Source: Caenorhabditis remanei (lineage: Eukaryota > Nematoda > Chromadorea > Rhabditida > Rhabditidae). Taken from it: a DNA stretch of 64,000 nucleotides. Every line of letters starts with the position of its first letter. Position 1 is the stretch's first letter. Below, one piece after another: positions 35,758 through 48,885 of this stretch. The notes beneath the pieces were generated by a model that did no database searches, had not been told where the DNA came from, and saw nothing but the letters and a program-made list of their open reading frames with translations. The DNA is taken from the NCBI RefSeq assembly GCF_010183535.1, contig NC_071331.1:17608001-17672000 (forward strand). The letters are read 5' to 3'. The position numbers and the translations under genes are program-made.

Positions 35758-37497
35758 ACTCTCTCCAATTATCAAATCTTCTATTTTTCTTGTTTTTGTG
35801 AATCCCCCCATCCCAATGAAATCATCATCATCTAGGCAATATTTTCTTGAGCCATTTCAATTCAGTTTTGATGACCAAAAAACAATTCCCTAGCATTATC
35901 TCTCCCCCCCAATCCCCTGCATGCTTCCCCCAAATTCCCCCTTGATTTTTCTTCCATTTTTGTCTCAGATATCGTCTTTGGGTCCTGTTTTGTCTCTCTC
36001 TCTCAATTCAAAAGAAATCTTAATCTACAATTAGTCCACGAAATTTATCCGTGTTTTTTTTTCTATTGTTTCATCAATCAGCTTTTTGTTTTTTCTCTTT
36101 CTCTCCACCGCTCTTTCTCCAATTTCTGAAATCCCGAACAAATGTTTTTTAAATCCCCGTCTAGCATTTTCTCTCTTTTTATCTCTCTCTCTTTCTCAAA
36201 ATCAAAGTTTCTCTCTTTCTCTCTAATTTATTTGTGAAAATTCTTGCTCCATTACCACCCAATATAATTAGTGTATTCACTTCCCCCACTGGATATTTTA
36301 TTTTCTCTGATAGCTCTCCAATCAATTTTCCATTCAAAAGGCACACACACCACTGTATTTTATCAAAGGGTTCGTGAACTGGATATCTGAATGCGAGTGT
36401 ACTCCGCTCAGTTTTCACTCTATTCGTACGGCACCTTTACTGAAAATCCCTGAAGTGCAATACTATTAGAGTGGAATGGTTGCGAGAATCGAGAAATAAT
36501 CGTATAACGAAAAGCACTTACATTCAAGTATTCGTTCTATGAGTTCCCGGAAATTGTTATAACTGCATTATACCCCCAAAAAAAGTTTTTTGTGAAAAAA
36601 ATGGTGAGACATGAAAACAAGCAGTTTTACACATTCGAAAGTTGATTTTTTAAACAAAAAATTCGTTTTCGTATAGGAAAATTTTTATCTTTTTGATTCA
36701 AAAATCAGCTTTGGGAATATCGAAACATCTTTTTTCATTCCACACCGTTTTCTATCAGCACGGCATGATTTTTATAAATACGCTCTACCGAACATTATAA
36801 ATATGAAAACTCCGATAGAGCGTATTTGTAGAAACCGTTCCTCGCTGATAACATCATCTCGTTAAAAAGTCTCAAACTCATTACTATGTTTCTTCTCTTT
36901 CTGTGTTTGTGTGTGTACACTGAGATATGGATGACAATGAATGCATTATTTGTGAATTTACTTATTGAACAAGACAAGATTTTCAGATAACAGACAAGAC
37001 TGGAAAACTTAAAATCAAAGATAAAAGAAAAGTTTATTTGGGAATCAAATAATATAGATCTAGAAAAATCTCTTGAATCGGAATCTTACACTCCAATTCT
37101 CAAGTATTGGACCCAAAATATTCATAAGATGCATGCTCAACCAGTTTTCGTAGAGGTCCGTTCTGATCTGGGATGGTTCAGATTGCGAAGCTCTGAATGA
37201 CAACAACGTCCCATAATGTAAATGGAAAGATGATTTCATTTGTGAGCTCCAGACTCTATTGTGCTAAAAATATCATTTCCAGATTTCCAGATGACCAGAT
37301 TATCTTATATCTCCCAACAAGCGATTTCTGATTCCCTATTTTTTCGCCATTTGCATTTTGCATGAATCCGAATCGTTCCATTTTCCATCATCACATGACA
37401 TGATAATTAGGTTTTTCTCTCTCGATCTTTTGCATAAAAGCCAACGAATCGTGTCAGTTTTGTATCGAAAACCATTCAGTTTTCGTTGTTTATCGAC
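35758..37497. other. unc-43 3' region and intergenic space
   Basis: 1.7 kb without a supported gene. It holds the unc-43 3' UTR, pyrimidine-rich runs, and a hairpin repeat at 36753-36850 (TATCAGCACGGC...ACGCTCTACCGAA and its inverse). A TATA-like GCATAAAAGCC at 37431-37441 precedes the small secreted-peptide gene. Confidence 0.5.
36753..36850. repeat. Hairpin repeat of the GCGCTC family
   Basis: Left arm TATCAGCACGGC through AAATACGCTCTACCG pairs with the right arm CGATAGAGCGTATTTGTAG through CTCGCTGATA. It shares the ACGCTCTACCGAA end with copies at 11681, 21441 and 35268. Confidence 0.8.
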
Positions 37498-37669
37498 ATG
37501 ATATTCTCTAAAATTCTTCTCTTCTTCCTTTTCTTGACCATGACTCTTATGTCGGTTCCAGAGGTGTCGGCCGCAAGACCAAGAATTGGAAAGATGGGAA
37601 GCAGCGTGAGTTTCAGAACTGAGATTTTGATTTCATAATGTTTTTCAGTGGCGTCCATTGAAGAAGTGA
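37498..37669 (+). CDS. 42-aa secreted peptide precursor
   Basis: Two exons, 37498-37605 and 37649-37669, in phase 0, encode 42 aa. A clear signal peptide (MIFSKILLFFLFLTMTLMSV, cleavage probably after PEVSA) leaves a basic 17-residue peptide, ARPRIGKMGSSWRPLKK. A TATA-like element about 60 bp upstream and an AATAAA at 37722-37727 support a compact, highly expressed gene. It is too short for family recognition. The RPRIGK motif could be processed at G-K to a C-terminally amidated ARPRI, reminiscent of PRX-amide neuropeptides, but there is only one basic residue at the site. An antimicrobial or neuropeptide-like role are both possible. Confidence 0.75.
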
Positions 37670-37944
37670 ACAATCGGAAGTGAGATTTGCAAATTTGATT
37701 GTCAGAACGTTTTCAAATTCGAATAAAGTTTGTGTTGTAATTTGTTTTAAGACATTGCAAATTGACAGAGCATAGAACACATTTATGGAAAATGAATCCT
37801 CTGAACCTAACGTGACACTCTGAAACTTCCAAACTTTTGAATTCTATGAAAGACTCACGCAACTCTTCTCGAAACACTTTCTGAAATTCATTTCTCATCG
37901 GAGACGGTCTGCGGAAGTGACAACCGGAAAGCAACGTGCTTACG

Positions 37945-40284
37945 ATGTCCTATCGAGGATTGAATTTGATTACTCGACAAGCGATTGTTCACTCGACTTT
38001 TCGCCATGCCAATCTTCTTACTCGGACTACTGTAGGCTTCCATTTACTAGTTACAGTATTCCAGATTCCTTTCAGATTCCACTCGCCTCCCAAGATCGCG
38101 GTTTCTTCTTTGGAAAGCGTCGAGAGCCAAGATGTGACCTGAGAAACCAGTCAATTGTTCAGGAAGACGGAGGAAGAAAGGCTGCTTGGCTGGGAGATGG
38201 TCCCCTCCAACATGGATGGTTCGATGGTGCCCTCACCACTTACAGTGCAATTAGACGAGGTCCAACTGTCGGTGGAAAAGAAATGTTGGGAACGAGAGTC
38301 AAGAAAAATGGGAAACTAGAATGGGAATGGATCACTTATGAGCAAGCGATTGAGACATCTGATCACGTGTCCCAGGCGGTCAGAAAACTGGGAATTGAGA
38401 CGGGAGAAGAGTCGAAGATTGGAATTTACTCGAAGAATCGACCAGAGTGGATTATCTCCGATATGGCTGTCCACAACTTCAGTAATGTCTCTGTCCCTCT
38501 CTATGATACCATTACTAACGACGATATGCACTACATTACTAACCTTTGTGAACTCAAACTCATGTTTGTTGATTTGGAAGAGAAAACTAAACGTGAGACA
38601 AGCAATCTATGTATGTCATCAAAAATTCACCTTGTTTCAGAACTGATTCGTGACAAATCCTACTTGCCAACTCTCAAATACATTGTTCAATTCGACAAAG
38701 TCTCGCCGGATACTCGAGAAATGGCTCGTGAAAATGACTTCCAAATCTGGAGTTTCGAGGAGTTTGTGGAGATGGGAAAGAAAGAGAAACCACGTCAACA
38801 TATTCCGCCGACACCTGAAACTCTTGCAACAATCTCGTTTACTTCTGGAACAACTGGAAGGCCGAAAGGTGTCATGTTGACTCATTTGAACTTGTGTTCT
38901 GCGACCATGTCATGTGGTGAATTCGAGCAAAATATGGATGGAGGGGATGGATATCTTTCGTATCTTCCATTGGCTCATATCTACGAAAGACTCTGCACAC
39001 TCTCCAACTTCACTATCGGATCGTAAGATTCTGACACTCTAAAATTCACTGTAATATCATTTTGGTTTTCCAGAAGGATTGGTTTCTTCCGTGGCGACCC
39101 CACTCTTCTCCTTGAAGATATTCAAGCTCTCGGTCCAGTTTCAGTTGCCACTGTGCCACGTGTCATTGACAAGATTCATAAAGGAGTCATGAAACAAGTT
39201 GTGGATAAACCAATTAAGAGAATGATTCTGAAGGCTGCGATAGCTTACAAGTTGTATCATTACAAAATGACGTGGGTTACAGTAATCAGTTCTTGGTTCT
39301 AAACATTTAAAATTCCAGAGGAAAAGCCACCAGAAAAACATGGGTTGACAAGTACCTCCTCCACAAAATTCAAATGTTGCTCGGTCCAAATATCAAACAA
39401 ATCATTATCGGAGCTGCGAAATCAGACTTTACTTCTCTGCAATTTATGAGAGGAGCGTTTGGAATTGAGGTTCTCGAAGGATACGGTCAAACTGAAACAT
39501 CGGGACCGACGACAATACAACTTGTTGGAGATACACGTATCGGATGTGTTGGTCCACCGATGGCATGCTCTCTTCTGAAATTAGTTGATGTGCCGGAACT
39601 CGGGTATTACGTGAACAAGAATGGAGGAGAGATTCTTGTGAAAGGATACAATGTCACTTCTGGATACTACAAGAATCCAGATGCCACTACTTCATCGTTC
39701 ACTGAAGATGGATACTTAAAGACTGGAGATATCGGAAGATTCACTCCGGAAGGAAGTCTTCAAATCATTGATCGTCGTAAGAACGTTTTTAAACTTCCTC
39801 AAGGCAAATTTGTGGCTCCGGATCTCACGGAGACACTCTACACTTCTTCAAGATTTGTTCAACAGATTTATGTACACGGAGATCTTCAGAAGCCATGGCT
39901 TGTCGCAGTAGTCGTGCCAGATCCTGAAGTAAGTTCCTAACTTGAAAATGTTTTTTGGAATATGAAAACTTTTAGCATCTCGCTGGATACGCCAAAACAA
40001 AACACAACATCGAAGGGAAGACGTACGAACAGTTGTGTAACGATCCGGTGCTAGCAGAAGACGTGCTTCGTCACTTCGTTCAGCTGACTGAAGGACACAA
40101 TAGACCGAGATATGAAGGAGTCTACGCCGTCCATCTGACTCCAATCGCCTTCACAGCTCAAAATGGATTGACGACTCCGACATTGAAAAATAAGAGAAAT
40201 TCTCTGGCTCAGTTCTTTAAATCTGATATTGAGAAAATGTATAAGACGATTGAGACTAGTGAACTCAAGAGTTTGGCTCAATAA
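37945..40284 (+). CDS. Long-chain acyl-CoA synthetase (ACSL family)
   Basis: Six exons, 37945-38031, 38076-38592, 38641-39022, 39074-39271, 39319-39928 and 39976-40284, encode 700 aa, the usual ACSL length. The enzyme activates long-chain fatty acids to acyl-CoA via an acyl-adenylate. Visible motifs are the AMP-binding P-loop TSGTTGRPKG at about residue 269, YLPLAHIYER, the YGQTET adenylate motif and the TGDIGRF hinge region. The first 29 residues (MSYRGLNLITRQAIVHSTFR...) are Arg/Ser/Thr-rich without acidic residues, like a mitochondrial presequence. The intron at 38593-38640 is 48 nt and has no stop in frame; family spacing favours removing it. C. elegans has many acs genes, and I cannot say which is the orthologue. 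Confidence 0.93.
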
Positions 40285-42588
40285 AAAGTTCTATTCATAT
40301 AAGCGTTTGACCCATTTGGTACCTGATCAGCGTTCGTTTTGTAAGTGATGTTTCGTTGGCTGAATGCCAATCCAGTCGCCGTGTTGTCGGTTGTTCTTCC
40401 CCTTGACTCACAAACACTTTTCATATGTTCTCTTGCTTCATCTTCCTCTTATTCTTATTGGCGGTTCGACCCAAATTAGTTTCGGTTGGTCTCCCTTTGC
40501 GGTTGCTCCGCGCGGAAGAAAACAAACACTGTACGTGCTCAAGCTGCTGATAGGATAACGAGGCAAAAGATGGAGAGAGAGGGAGTTAGGAAGGGAGAAA
40601 ACACAAAAATGTGCTTATGGGAAGATTACACATACACGTGTAAACAGAAAGGATAAAGAAGAATACAATGAAGAAGAGGAATGGAAAGTGATTAGTGATG
40701 AGTGACTAAGTTTATGATCTTTCAAAGTTCGGTGGTCTAGAAGTGTCCTGGTTTCGGAGTGTGAGCTTCTCGTTAGTTCAGAGACGTGAAGTTTTAATCC
40801 AGACATTTCAATTTTTATCGGTTTTGATTTGGGATAGCTCCTCCTTAAGGGGGTTTAATCATCTCGAAATTAAAAAATTTGGAAATCAGAAGTGCCGAAT
40901 AAATATATAAAACAAAAGGAACTTCAACCCATTTTAGAGAAATATCAGCTCTGAAACTTGTCCTTTTTTGAAAATTGGTTTCTGACTATTTTGAATTCAA
41001 GAGGATCTAGATGATTCCAGCTTTATTCTGAATCTAAATCTTGATGTTTAGATTCAGAACAATTGACCAAAAGTTCCAACTTTTTCACACTTATTCATCT
41101 ACTTGTATTCATGTTTGTCAACATATCTGTCTGTCTGTTTGCTTGTTTTTCCATCTGTCTCTTTTCACATCTCTGTCAATCTGGATGTCCCCCCGTCCCC
41201 AATTTATCGCAACCTCCAACTCCCCGACATTGTTTCATTGCAACTGTACAAAAGAGCAATAACATGACATGCCCCGCCCCTTTTTCCATACCATTCATTC
41301 CTTCATCAACTTCTTCTTTTCGTCCTTCCGCTTACGCATTTTCTACTCCCTTAGAAGCTGCAGAAGGTCAGCAGCATCAGTCAGAAGTGCAAATAAAGAG
41401 AGAGAGAGCAAGAGAGAGTTTGCCTACTACTACTACTGGAACACATACGACTCCCTGTCCACCCTACCTGAGCCATTCCATCTGACCACTGTTTGACCTC
41501 TTTCTCCCAGCTTCCCTCCTCCATTTTATATACTATTTCCCACTTAAGAGACTACGGAATACGGACGACGTTCCCCCTATGATGTTTGCTTGGTTTTCGT
41601 AGGAGGGCTCTCTCCGAAACACCCCATCTCGTCCTTTTGCTCCCTTCAAGTTGTTGCCCTGTTGCACTGTCTATTACGATTTTATTCCAACTCTCTTTTG
41701 TTTGTCTCATTTCGTTTTACTATATCTTGGTTTTCGTCTTGACTTACTAGTTGAGGGTACGGTAGTTTTTGGTTTACCTTCGTTTTCTTCTGAAATCTTG
41801 AGTTTTCTCAGTTTGGGGTTCTGGAATACTGTAGTCCCAAGCTAGCTTGATGCTCTGCAAAGTCTTATTTTCCAAGCCCTGACCGTCTATTTCCAGTCCA
41901 GCATGACTCACGAAAACGGGTTGCTATTTTTTGTGCCGAGCCATTTTCTGAGCACACATAAATAGCCATCACAACAACACCTCTGCGTCCTTTTGTGTCG
42001 GAAAACAACTCTTTTGTTCGAGATTGTAAGAAAAAAGTTGCAATGGATAGGTGTCTGTTTGGGTGGTTTGTTTGTAAACTTTTTCATGAATCTCTCTAAT
42101 TACCAGTCGGCTGGTAGCAATTCTAGCAATGACATGATTTCACTGAATTCTGTAAAGACCAAACATTGTTTCTAGACCTTTGGAGTTGTTAGAATTCACT
42201 GGTAGAATCTCGAAGCTAGAACCTACGGTAGTATTATTGAAACAAATCAGAAATTTTACTCATCGATAAAAGTTTGAATCCGTCAGACCTGCCAAGTAAG
42301 ATCTCGTTGTTTCCAATTGTGCTTGCTTTGACTTGACCGAGTTCTTTCTGTTTCAAAAAACTTTAAAAACTCTAAAACCATTACTATTTTACTTACTTCC
42401 CTAAAGTTTTCATCATCTCGCTCACTTACTTTTTGGAAAATTCACTCCCAGCTTCATTAACTATCAATTCAACAGACCAAAGTCACTAGTTTGTTTTTAT
42501 ATTTTCTCATATTCTTTCACAAATCTCTCTTGTGTTATATACTTCATCAATTGTTTTCTCTCTTCTAATTTTCCCATTTTCCAGTTAG
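40285..42588. other. Intergenic region upstream of the Mesh-like gene
   Basis: 2.3 kb with no supported gene. It contains low-complexity tracts (AGAGAGAGAG near 41397, pyrimidine runs) and a CTGATAGGATAAC element near 40545 that could bind GATA factors, which drive intestinal genes. It ends in a TTTTCCAG acceptor 4 nt before the next ATG. Confidence 0.5.
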
Positions 42589-45500
42589 ATGCGACGGGTA
42601 AGTCGTCGCCATCTGGCGGCGGTGGTGGTGCTGTTCATCACCACCTTACCGCACATAATCCATAATCAGAATCTTGGTCTCGGAGGAATTAATCAGAATA
42701 TCGGTGGAACGCCACAAAATCCCACAATTAATCAAGTGTCTCCCGGTCAAATTTTCTCAGGAACAGGCAACAATCCATATTATGGAGGTGAGGAGGGAAC
42801 AGATGTTTCGGTAACCTGACACCTTTGTTTATTGTTTCAGTGAATCTCGTTCCATTCGGACCAGAAGCCGGTGATTTGATGGTGAATCCGTCGATGTTAA
42901 CTGCTGGAATGACCATCGATTTGTACATGTTCTTCCCTTATTATGGAGGACTTTACAATTACACAACAGTGAGTAAATATTGGGATTTGAATAGGATTTG
43001 GAATGGGATATAAAGGTTTATGACATAATAATACTAGAGATCTTTTCGCCTGAAGATATTGATGAAAGTGAAAAGCTGAAATTGTGAGTGTTCTGAATAA
43101 CATTTTCAGAACCCTCACGATTTTAGCTTCACGTTCATTTCAGTTACGTCTGAAAGTTATCATCTTCGTACGGAACAAATAGTCTCATTATTTTTGTCTT
43201 CTAGATTTCCGTCAACGGATATCTTGGTTTTGCGACCGTCCTCGACCAGGGACCGACTATCAATGTTGGACCTGAAACGACCGATTGGCCACGTCAAGAA
43301 GATCCAGCGATGATTGCTCCATACCTCTGCAAACAACAAGTTCCACAACAAGGAAATCCGGCTCGTCGTGCTGGAGTCTATTATCGTCTTCTCCTCCGTC
43401 AATCACTTTTCGGAAGAGAATCCAACTCAAATCTCAATTTGGGAGGTACTCTTCAACAGAACGCTTTCTTCGGTCAGGCAGCTAGTCAAGCTTGTCCAGG
43501 AACAGCCGACAGTTATGTCAGATGTGACTCAAACAGTGACTATTTCCTCGATCAAATGATGATTTGGGTTCAAGAAGGAGTTGCTGGAGGAGCTATGTTC
43601 CGTGCTGATGCTGCTGTCGTTGTCACGTGGTACAACACTGCCTCTGCTATTTCTGGAAGATCTGATATTGATGCTGGACAGACTGGAACTTATCAAGTTG
43701 TTTGGTTGACTGACTCGACCGCTCGTCTTTCGTATGTCATCATCAACTACGATCGTCTTGGATTCGATGCTCAGGACTTCCGTGGAAACTCAAGATCCGG
43801 AAGATGTCGTGCCGTGTTCAACGGAGGTAACCACACGGGAACTGTTGAAGTTGATCCAACTCAACCGTACAAGAACACACCAAAAGTGTTGGCTCAAAGA
43901 TCTGGAGTTCCACATATGGTCAGAGGAAGATATATGTTCAGAGTGGATGATGTTGTCAGACCAGCCGGATGCTCGAACAAAACTGGAGGAACATGTAAGT
44001 TCTTGGATTTTAAAATTTGAATTTGACAACCTTATTCACTTTCAGACCCCATCATGATCTACCCAAATATTGTGAACATGTTGGGAGACATGACTGTCGA
44101 TGTCAATGCTTGCTGCTTGGATCGTACCCAGACATACATTATGATGATTGAAGAAAGAGAGGTCGCCACGTGTCAAGTCATCAATCCAGCCATTGCTAGA
44201 TGTAGTCTTCCAAGAATTTATGATTGGGGAACTAAGACTGTCTATTTCCAACCAGAATCCAGAGGAGCGAATGATGAAAAAGCGTTCGTTGGTTATATTT
44301 ATTTTGGTGAGTTTTGAAGTTTTGAAGTTAAAATTTTAAAATTGAAATTTCAGTACCGCCTACACTTGATCCGATGAGATTAGATATTGGTAATATCTAT
44401 GAATGGTATAAAAACCCGATGACCAATTATGTAAGTTCTAATACTTATTTCTTGTATTGATATCCATATTTCAGCTCATGCCAATCACCTGGTACCCCAG
44501 AAATTTCACCAATCCAGATATTCTCACCAATGGAAATAACATGGGAGTACGTATCTCTGACGACTCGATGTATGGAGTGCAACTCGGTCTTTACATCGTC
44601 GGATACAGAGAGTTCAAGGATGACGAAATCAAGAAATTCCGTCCAGAATACCGTACCCTTGCTCGTATCACCACTTACAGTAACCAGAATAATGCGAATT
44701 ATCGTTGGATGCCACAGGAAGAGGTCATTAACACGAACCAAGTTCAACAGTGGTACCTTACTGATTGGGAGAGAATGCACACTCTCTACACTTATCGTGT
44801 TGGATTCTTCAAACTGGCTCCAATCAATCCGAATGATATGAATGGAACTCAACTTCTGCCGGGTCTTGTCTCTGCTCCAATCTCGTTGCATTGGTTGTGG
44901 ACACCTGAGAATCAACAGTTCTCTACATTGACTTTGAATCAACAGGATAGAGATCAACGAGTCGAATTTGTGAAGGAGAAGTCTAGAGAAATGTGTCACG
45001 ATTGGTACGATGAGGATGGTGCTTTGTGGAATTTCATCAGGGATACTGAAACCAATACCTCTTGTCCTTGCATTGAGACTCAAGCTCTTTTGGATTTGGG
45101 TCGATTCATGCCTCATCCGAGATGCTCTCAAATGTTCCGTGATATTACTTGTACAACAGTTATCGGATCTAAGAATTGTTATATGTCATCTTCGAATATT
45201 TATTCCAGTTATGCAGGCGGTGGAAACACATTCAATAATCAGGACACGAAGTGAGTCACTTTCTTTTGTTCCGGATTCTATTTAGAAAGTTTTCAGCCGC
45301 TTCATGACTCACTACGGTCAAGTTTGTTGTTATGATGAGTCTGGATTTTTGATGCAAACACCATATCAACCTGTTATCAAAACGCAGAGGGAGTATTTCT
45401 ACAATCCTGGTTATCCATTACGTGCTTACGAGTTTGGTACAGCACCGTATATGGGACAGTTTGAGGTTTGTTTGGATAGGAGTAGGCAATTCTCGAACGT

Positions 45501-47957
45501 TTCGCAACAAATGACCTGAAATGAAAACGAATAACTTACAGTATGACGAGTTTAAGCATTATGCTCCAGTGAGTTTAGGCACAAAAAAACACAGAACTTA
45601 TTTCGAACATCTTATTTTTGCTCCACGTTCTGGTTTTTCAACGAACCAAAAACTCAAAACATTACTCACTATTCATAGGTTTCAGCATGGATTTGTAATA
45701 TTACGCAACGCAGTTTTGTCTCCAAGCCATTTGAATCAACTTTATATTTTCCAGGTACCTGGTTTATCAGTATTCCACAACGACTACATGCCCTACTTCC
45801 TTTGTTGCAAGTTTGCGGATTTCCGATGTCAAATGTTCTATTGGAGGCGACCTTCATCGGCGTGTCAGCAGTATCAACCGCCGGCTATAGGTACTTTGAG
45901 TAGCTAGAGGGTCTAAACGTTCAATTTTTATTTCCAGGTCACGCGCAAGGAACTGGAGTATTCCAGACGATTGACAATGACAAATTCATTTTCAATCAAC
46001 CTGGGGTTTTCAATTTCTTATACATTCCTCAATCTGTTAGAACTCCAGAAGTGAGAATTCAGACAAGACTAGAAAGATATCCGAACAGAAAAGTAGACTT
46101 CGGTCTTCTTGGAAGATACATCTCTCAATATGAACTTGTGCAACCAACAAATGCAACTGTTATCACTGGAATCGCCATGGAAGCTACTGGAACTGAGAGA
46201 GTTATTGTAATGACTCGTAAGGATACACGTCGATTCCGTTACCGTACCAACATCATTGTTGGAAATATTCTTCGGTACTTCGATACGATTCGTCTTCAAA
46301 GATTCCGTGGAGTTCTGATTTATGTGAACAATGTTGAACGTGGTCAACCGGAGATCTACGTGGTTTTGGAGGAGGCTCAAATCGGAGTGAAGGTCACTGA
46401 AAGTTATGCTTTGGATATCGACCGTCTTCCAAATTACCAGGAGAGTATGGGTATCCTCGATATCCAAATCTCAGTGTCACCTCAATACGGAGTACGTCCA
46501 GATGGAGATAAGACACAGGAGGCACAGTATAGACAGTTGTATAATCTGCCACGTGTCAGTGGATTGATCAGACCGTATCCGGATCAGACTAGTGGATCTT
46601 TGAACGAGGGATTGACATTGAATGATGTGAATTCAGATGCCTACAGACAACAGATTATTAATAATTGTGAGTTTTTAGTGCAGAAAGATTTCATAATGCA
46701 TATCTTTTAGACCTTGTCCTCGGATCCGGAGAGCCAGGAACCCAACAGAACCAAGCTGGAACTCTGAATCAAATGATGCCATCTGACAACATGTTCACCA
46801 CATCGAGAGATGAAGACAAGCAATTTGATGTGTTCCCAGAAGCAAGCATGAGATCTGAACCAGTTTATAAGACAGCTCCAGTTTTCGATACGTGAGTTTC
46901 AGAATTCACTTAAAATGTCAAATATTCAATTTTCAGTGGCTCATACCGTTTCGTTCCACAAACTGGATCTATGATTCTCCAACTTTTGAACACTTGTAGA
47001 GATTTGCAGAATAATCCGAACAGTAAGTAAAATTGCATCAAAATTGTTTCCAACTTTTGTTTCCAGCCGATCTTCAACCATACCAGAGCATTGCCACGTT
47101 GAGTTATGGACTTCAATGCCCTGATGATCCAGGATCTGTGCTGACAGAATGTGGAGATTCAGTGGCTTGTCTCTACGATTATGCTCTCTTGAATTCAAAG
47201 ATTTTGGGACAAGAAGAACAAGACGCGTGGAATATGTTCACCACGGACAGAGCTTTGGCTATCAGACAATGTAAGCATTGAAATTGAGAACAAATTTATT
47301 AAGGCTCGATACTTTTCAGACAACAGTTGCGGAGCCATCAACATTGAATATCCAGAATACATGATGAAGACACCTGCTCTGTCATCTGGATATTTGCAAG
47401 GAGATGTGGCGAGATTCGAATGTTATCAGTCTCATTGGGTTAAGGGAGATCATGAATACAAGTGTAGGTTCTTGGCAGCTGATTTTGAAAAAAAACAAAC
47501 ATTTTCAGGCGGAATTGTTGTTGATTACAACCGTCCAAATGAGTATCGTTTCGAATGGAACAAGGGAAATCAGCCATGGTGTAGATCAAGAATCAAGGAA
47601 AATTACTTCAAGTGGTTGGCAGTTATCTTCGGAATCGTCGGAATCATCATCGTCATCCTTCTGATATTCCTTGTCTTCTGGTGCATCAAACAAAAGAAAC
47701 GACAAGAGAGTCGACAATATTCTGGCACCGCCGCCTACAGTAATAATGCATTCCAAAATCAAACATACGAAACGAAACCGCCAAGGACACTGTCTGTTGG
47801 AGATCTATCGAATGCTCCACGGACTGTGAATATGCCACCGCCACGTGGCACAACTGCAACTCCGATGACAATGGAGCCACGTGGATTCTCGCCTGCTCCA
47901 ACGGATATTCAGGGATCGCAGGGAGCAGGAGTGCTCGGATTGAATACCAGTGTTTAG
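42589..47957 (+). CDS. Mesh/SUSD2-like transmembrane protein (NIDO-AMOP-VWD-Sushi)
   Basis: Fifteen exons: 42589-42787, 42841-42968, 43205-43994, 44046-44306, 44354-44430, 44475-45250, 45297-45465, 45542-45568, 45755-45890, 45938-46666, 46711-46891, 46937-47022, 47067-47270, 47320-47463 and 47509-47957. They give 1,451 aa in frame. Residues about 7-25 are a signal sequence. A nidogen-like NIDO region starts near residue 110 (ISVNGYLGFATVL) and includes VVVTWYNT. An AMOP-type Cys-rich domain begins near residue 657 (CHDWYDEDG, SCPCIETQALLDLGRF). A VWD-type domain follows at about 855-1090, then a Sushi module at about 1260-1325. A transmembrane helix lies at about 1338-1362 and a roughly 85-residue Pro/Thr-rich cytoplasmic tail ends the protein. 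Drosophila Mesh organises midgut septate junctions; an intestinal apical-junction role here is inference. The 27-nt exon 8 is supported by phase and splice sites. Confidence 0.93.
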
Positions 47958-48885
47958 ATTTGTTTTTAGGAGTTTCCTTTTTAGTTTTATTAATAACTTC
48001 TTCAACTTTTTCCCCTGACTTCTTCTCCCCATCATCATCCCGTTTGCTCATCATTTCTCCATTTGTGTTCTCTTTATCTCTTCTAATTAAAATTCATTTC
48101 GTTCGGCTAGTCCGCTGATTCTAGACTAGGGAATGTGCATGCATATGATGAAAATTGAAAGAAAGAGATATATCAAATGCATGAACATTTCCGATATGGT
48201 CCTACTTAAACTCATTTGCTTTAAATTCTCATTTCAATTCCTTTCGTTTTTTCAAGTAGGTGCTATTTTTATATTTATTTTCAAAAAAAGAAGAAAGAAT
48301 TTGTTCTTTCTGTGAATAGTAAGTGTTATACACCCTCCGGATACTCTACCTCATTTTTCGATTGTGATATTTATTTATTCTTTTTTCTTTAATTCTTTAA
48401 TTATTTAATGCGAAAATCAAAATTGAGTAAAAAATTTATAATCAAATTTGATTCTTTAAAGATGAAACTAGGTGTCTCAAAGAACGTATACCAATGACAT
48501 CTTCTGACAAACTAATTCATCTATTTACTCTAATTTCTGAAACTCGTGTCTGTTCAAGTTCTTTCAAAATAAAAATACAACTTACTCCCAAATAATCTTC
48601 TGATCATTGTGTTCAGCGAAGTATAGATTCAGAAGATCTGCCACGTGACGTGACGGTTGTTTCCAGATTTCGTCTAGAATAATCGTATTCTGACAGACAA
48701 TTTTCAAGTTTCTTATGACATTATTGTTTGTCTAGATGATGTCACTTACATTGTCTGCGTCTCTTATCTTAGAGTGTCTTCGAAAACAAGATCAACCTAT
48801 AAAAATCGGAGAAGAAATGAGAGAGAACACAAGACAACAATCACTTGTACTTTCTAAATAACTTATTTTTGAACTTCTTCTGAAA
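47958..48885. other. Intergenic, 0.9 kb
   Basis: 3' region of the Mesh-like gene and promoter of the small secreted-peptide gene. It is AT-rich. A TATA-like CCTATAAAAATC at 48797-48808 lies about 80 bp before the next ATG. No gene is seen. Confidence 0.5.

Noticed and set aside
41041..41496. Frames of 73-140 codons upstream of the Mesh-like gene
   Set aside because: Low complexity from CT-rich repeats, no splice or poly(A) support, and no recognisable domain.
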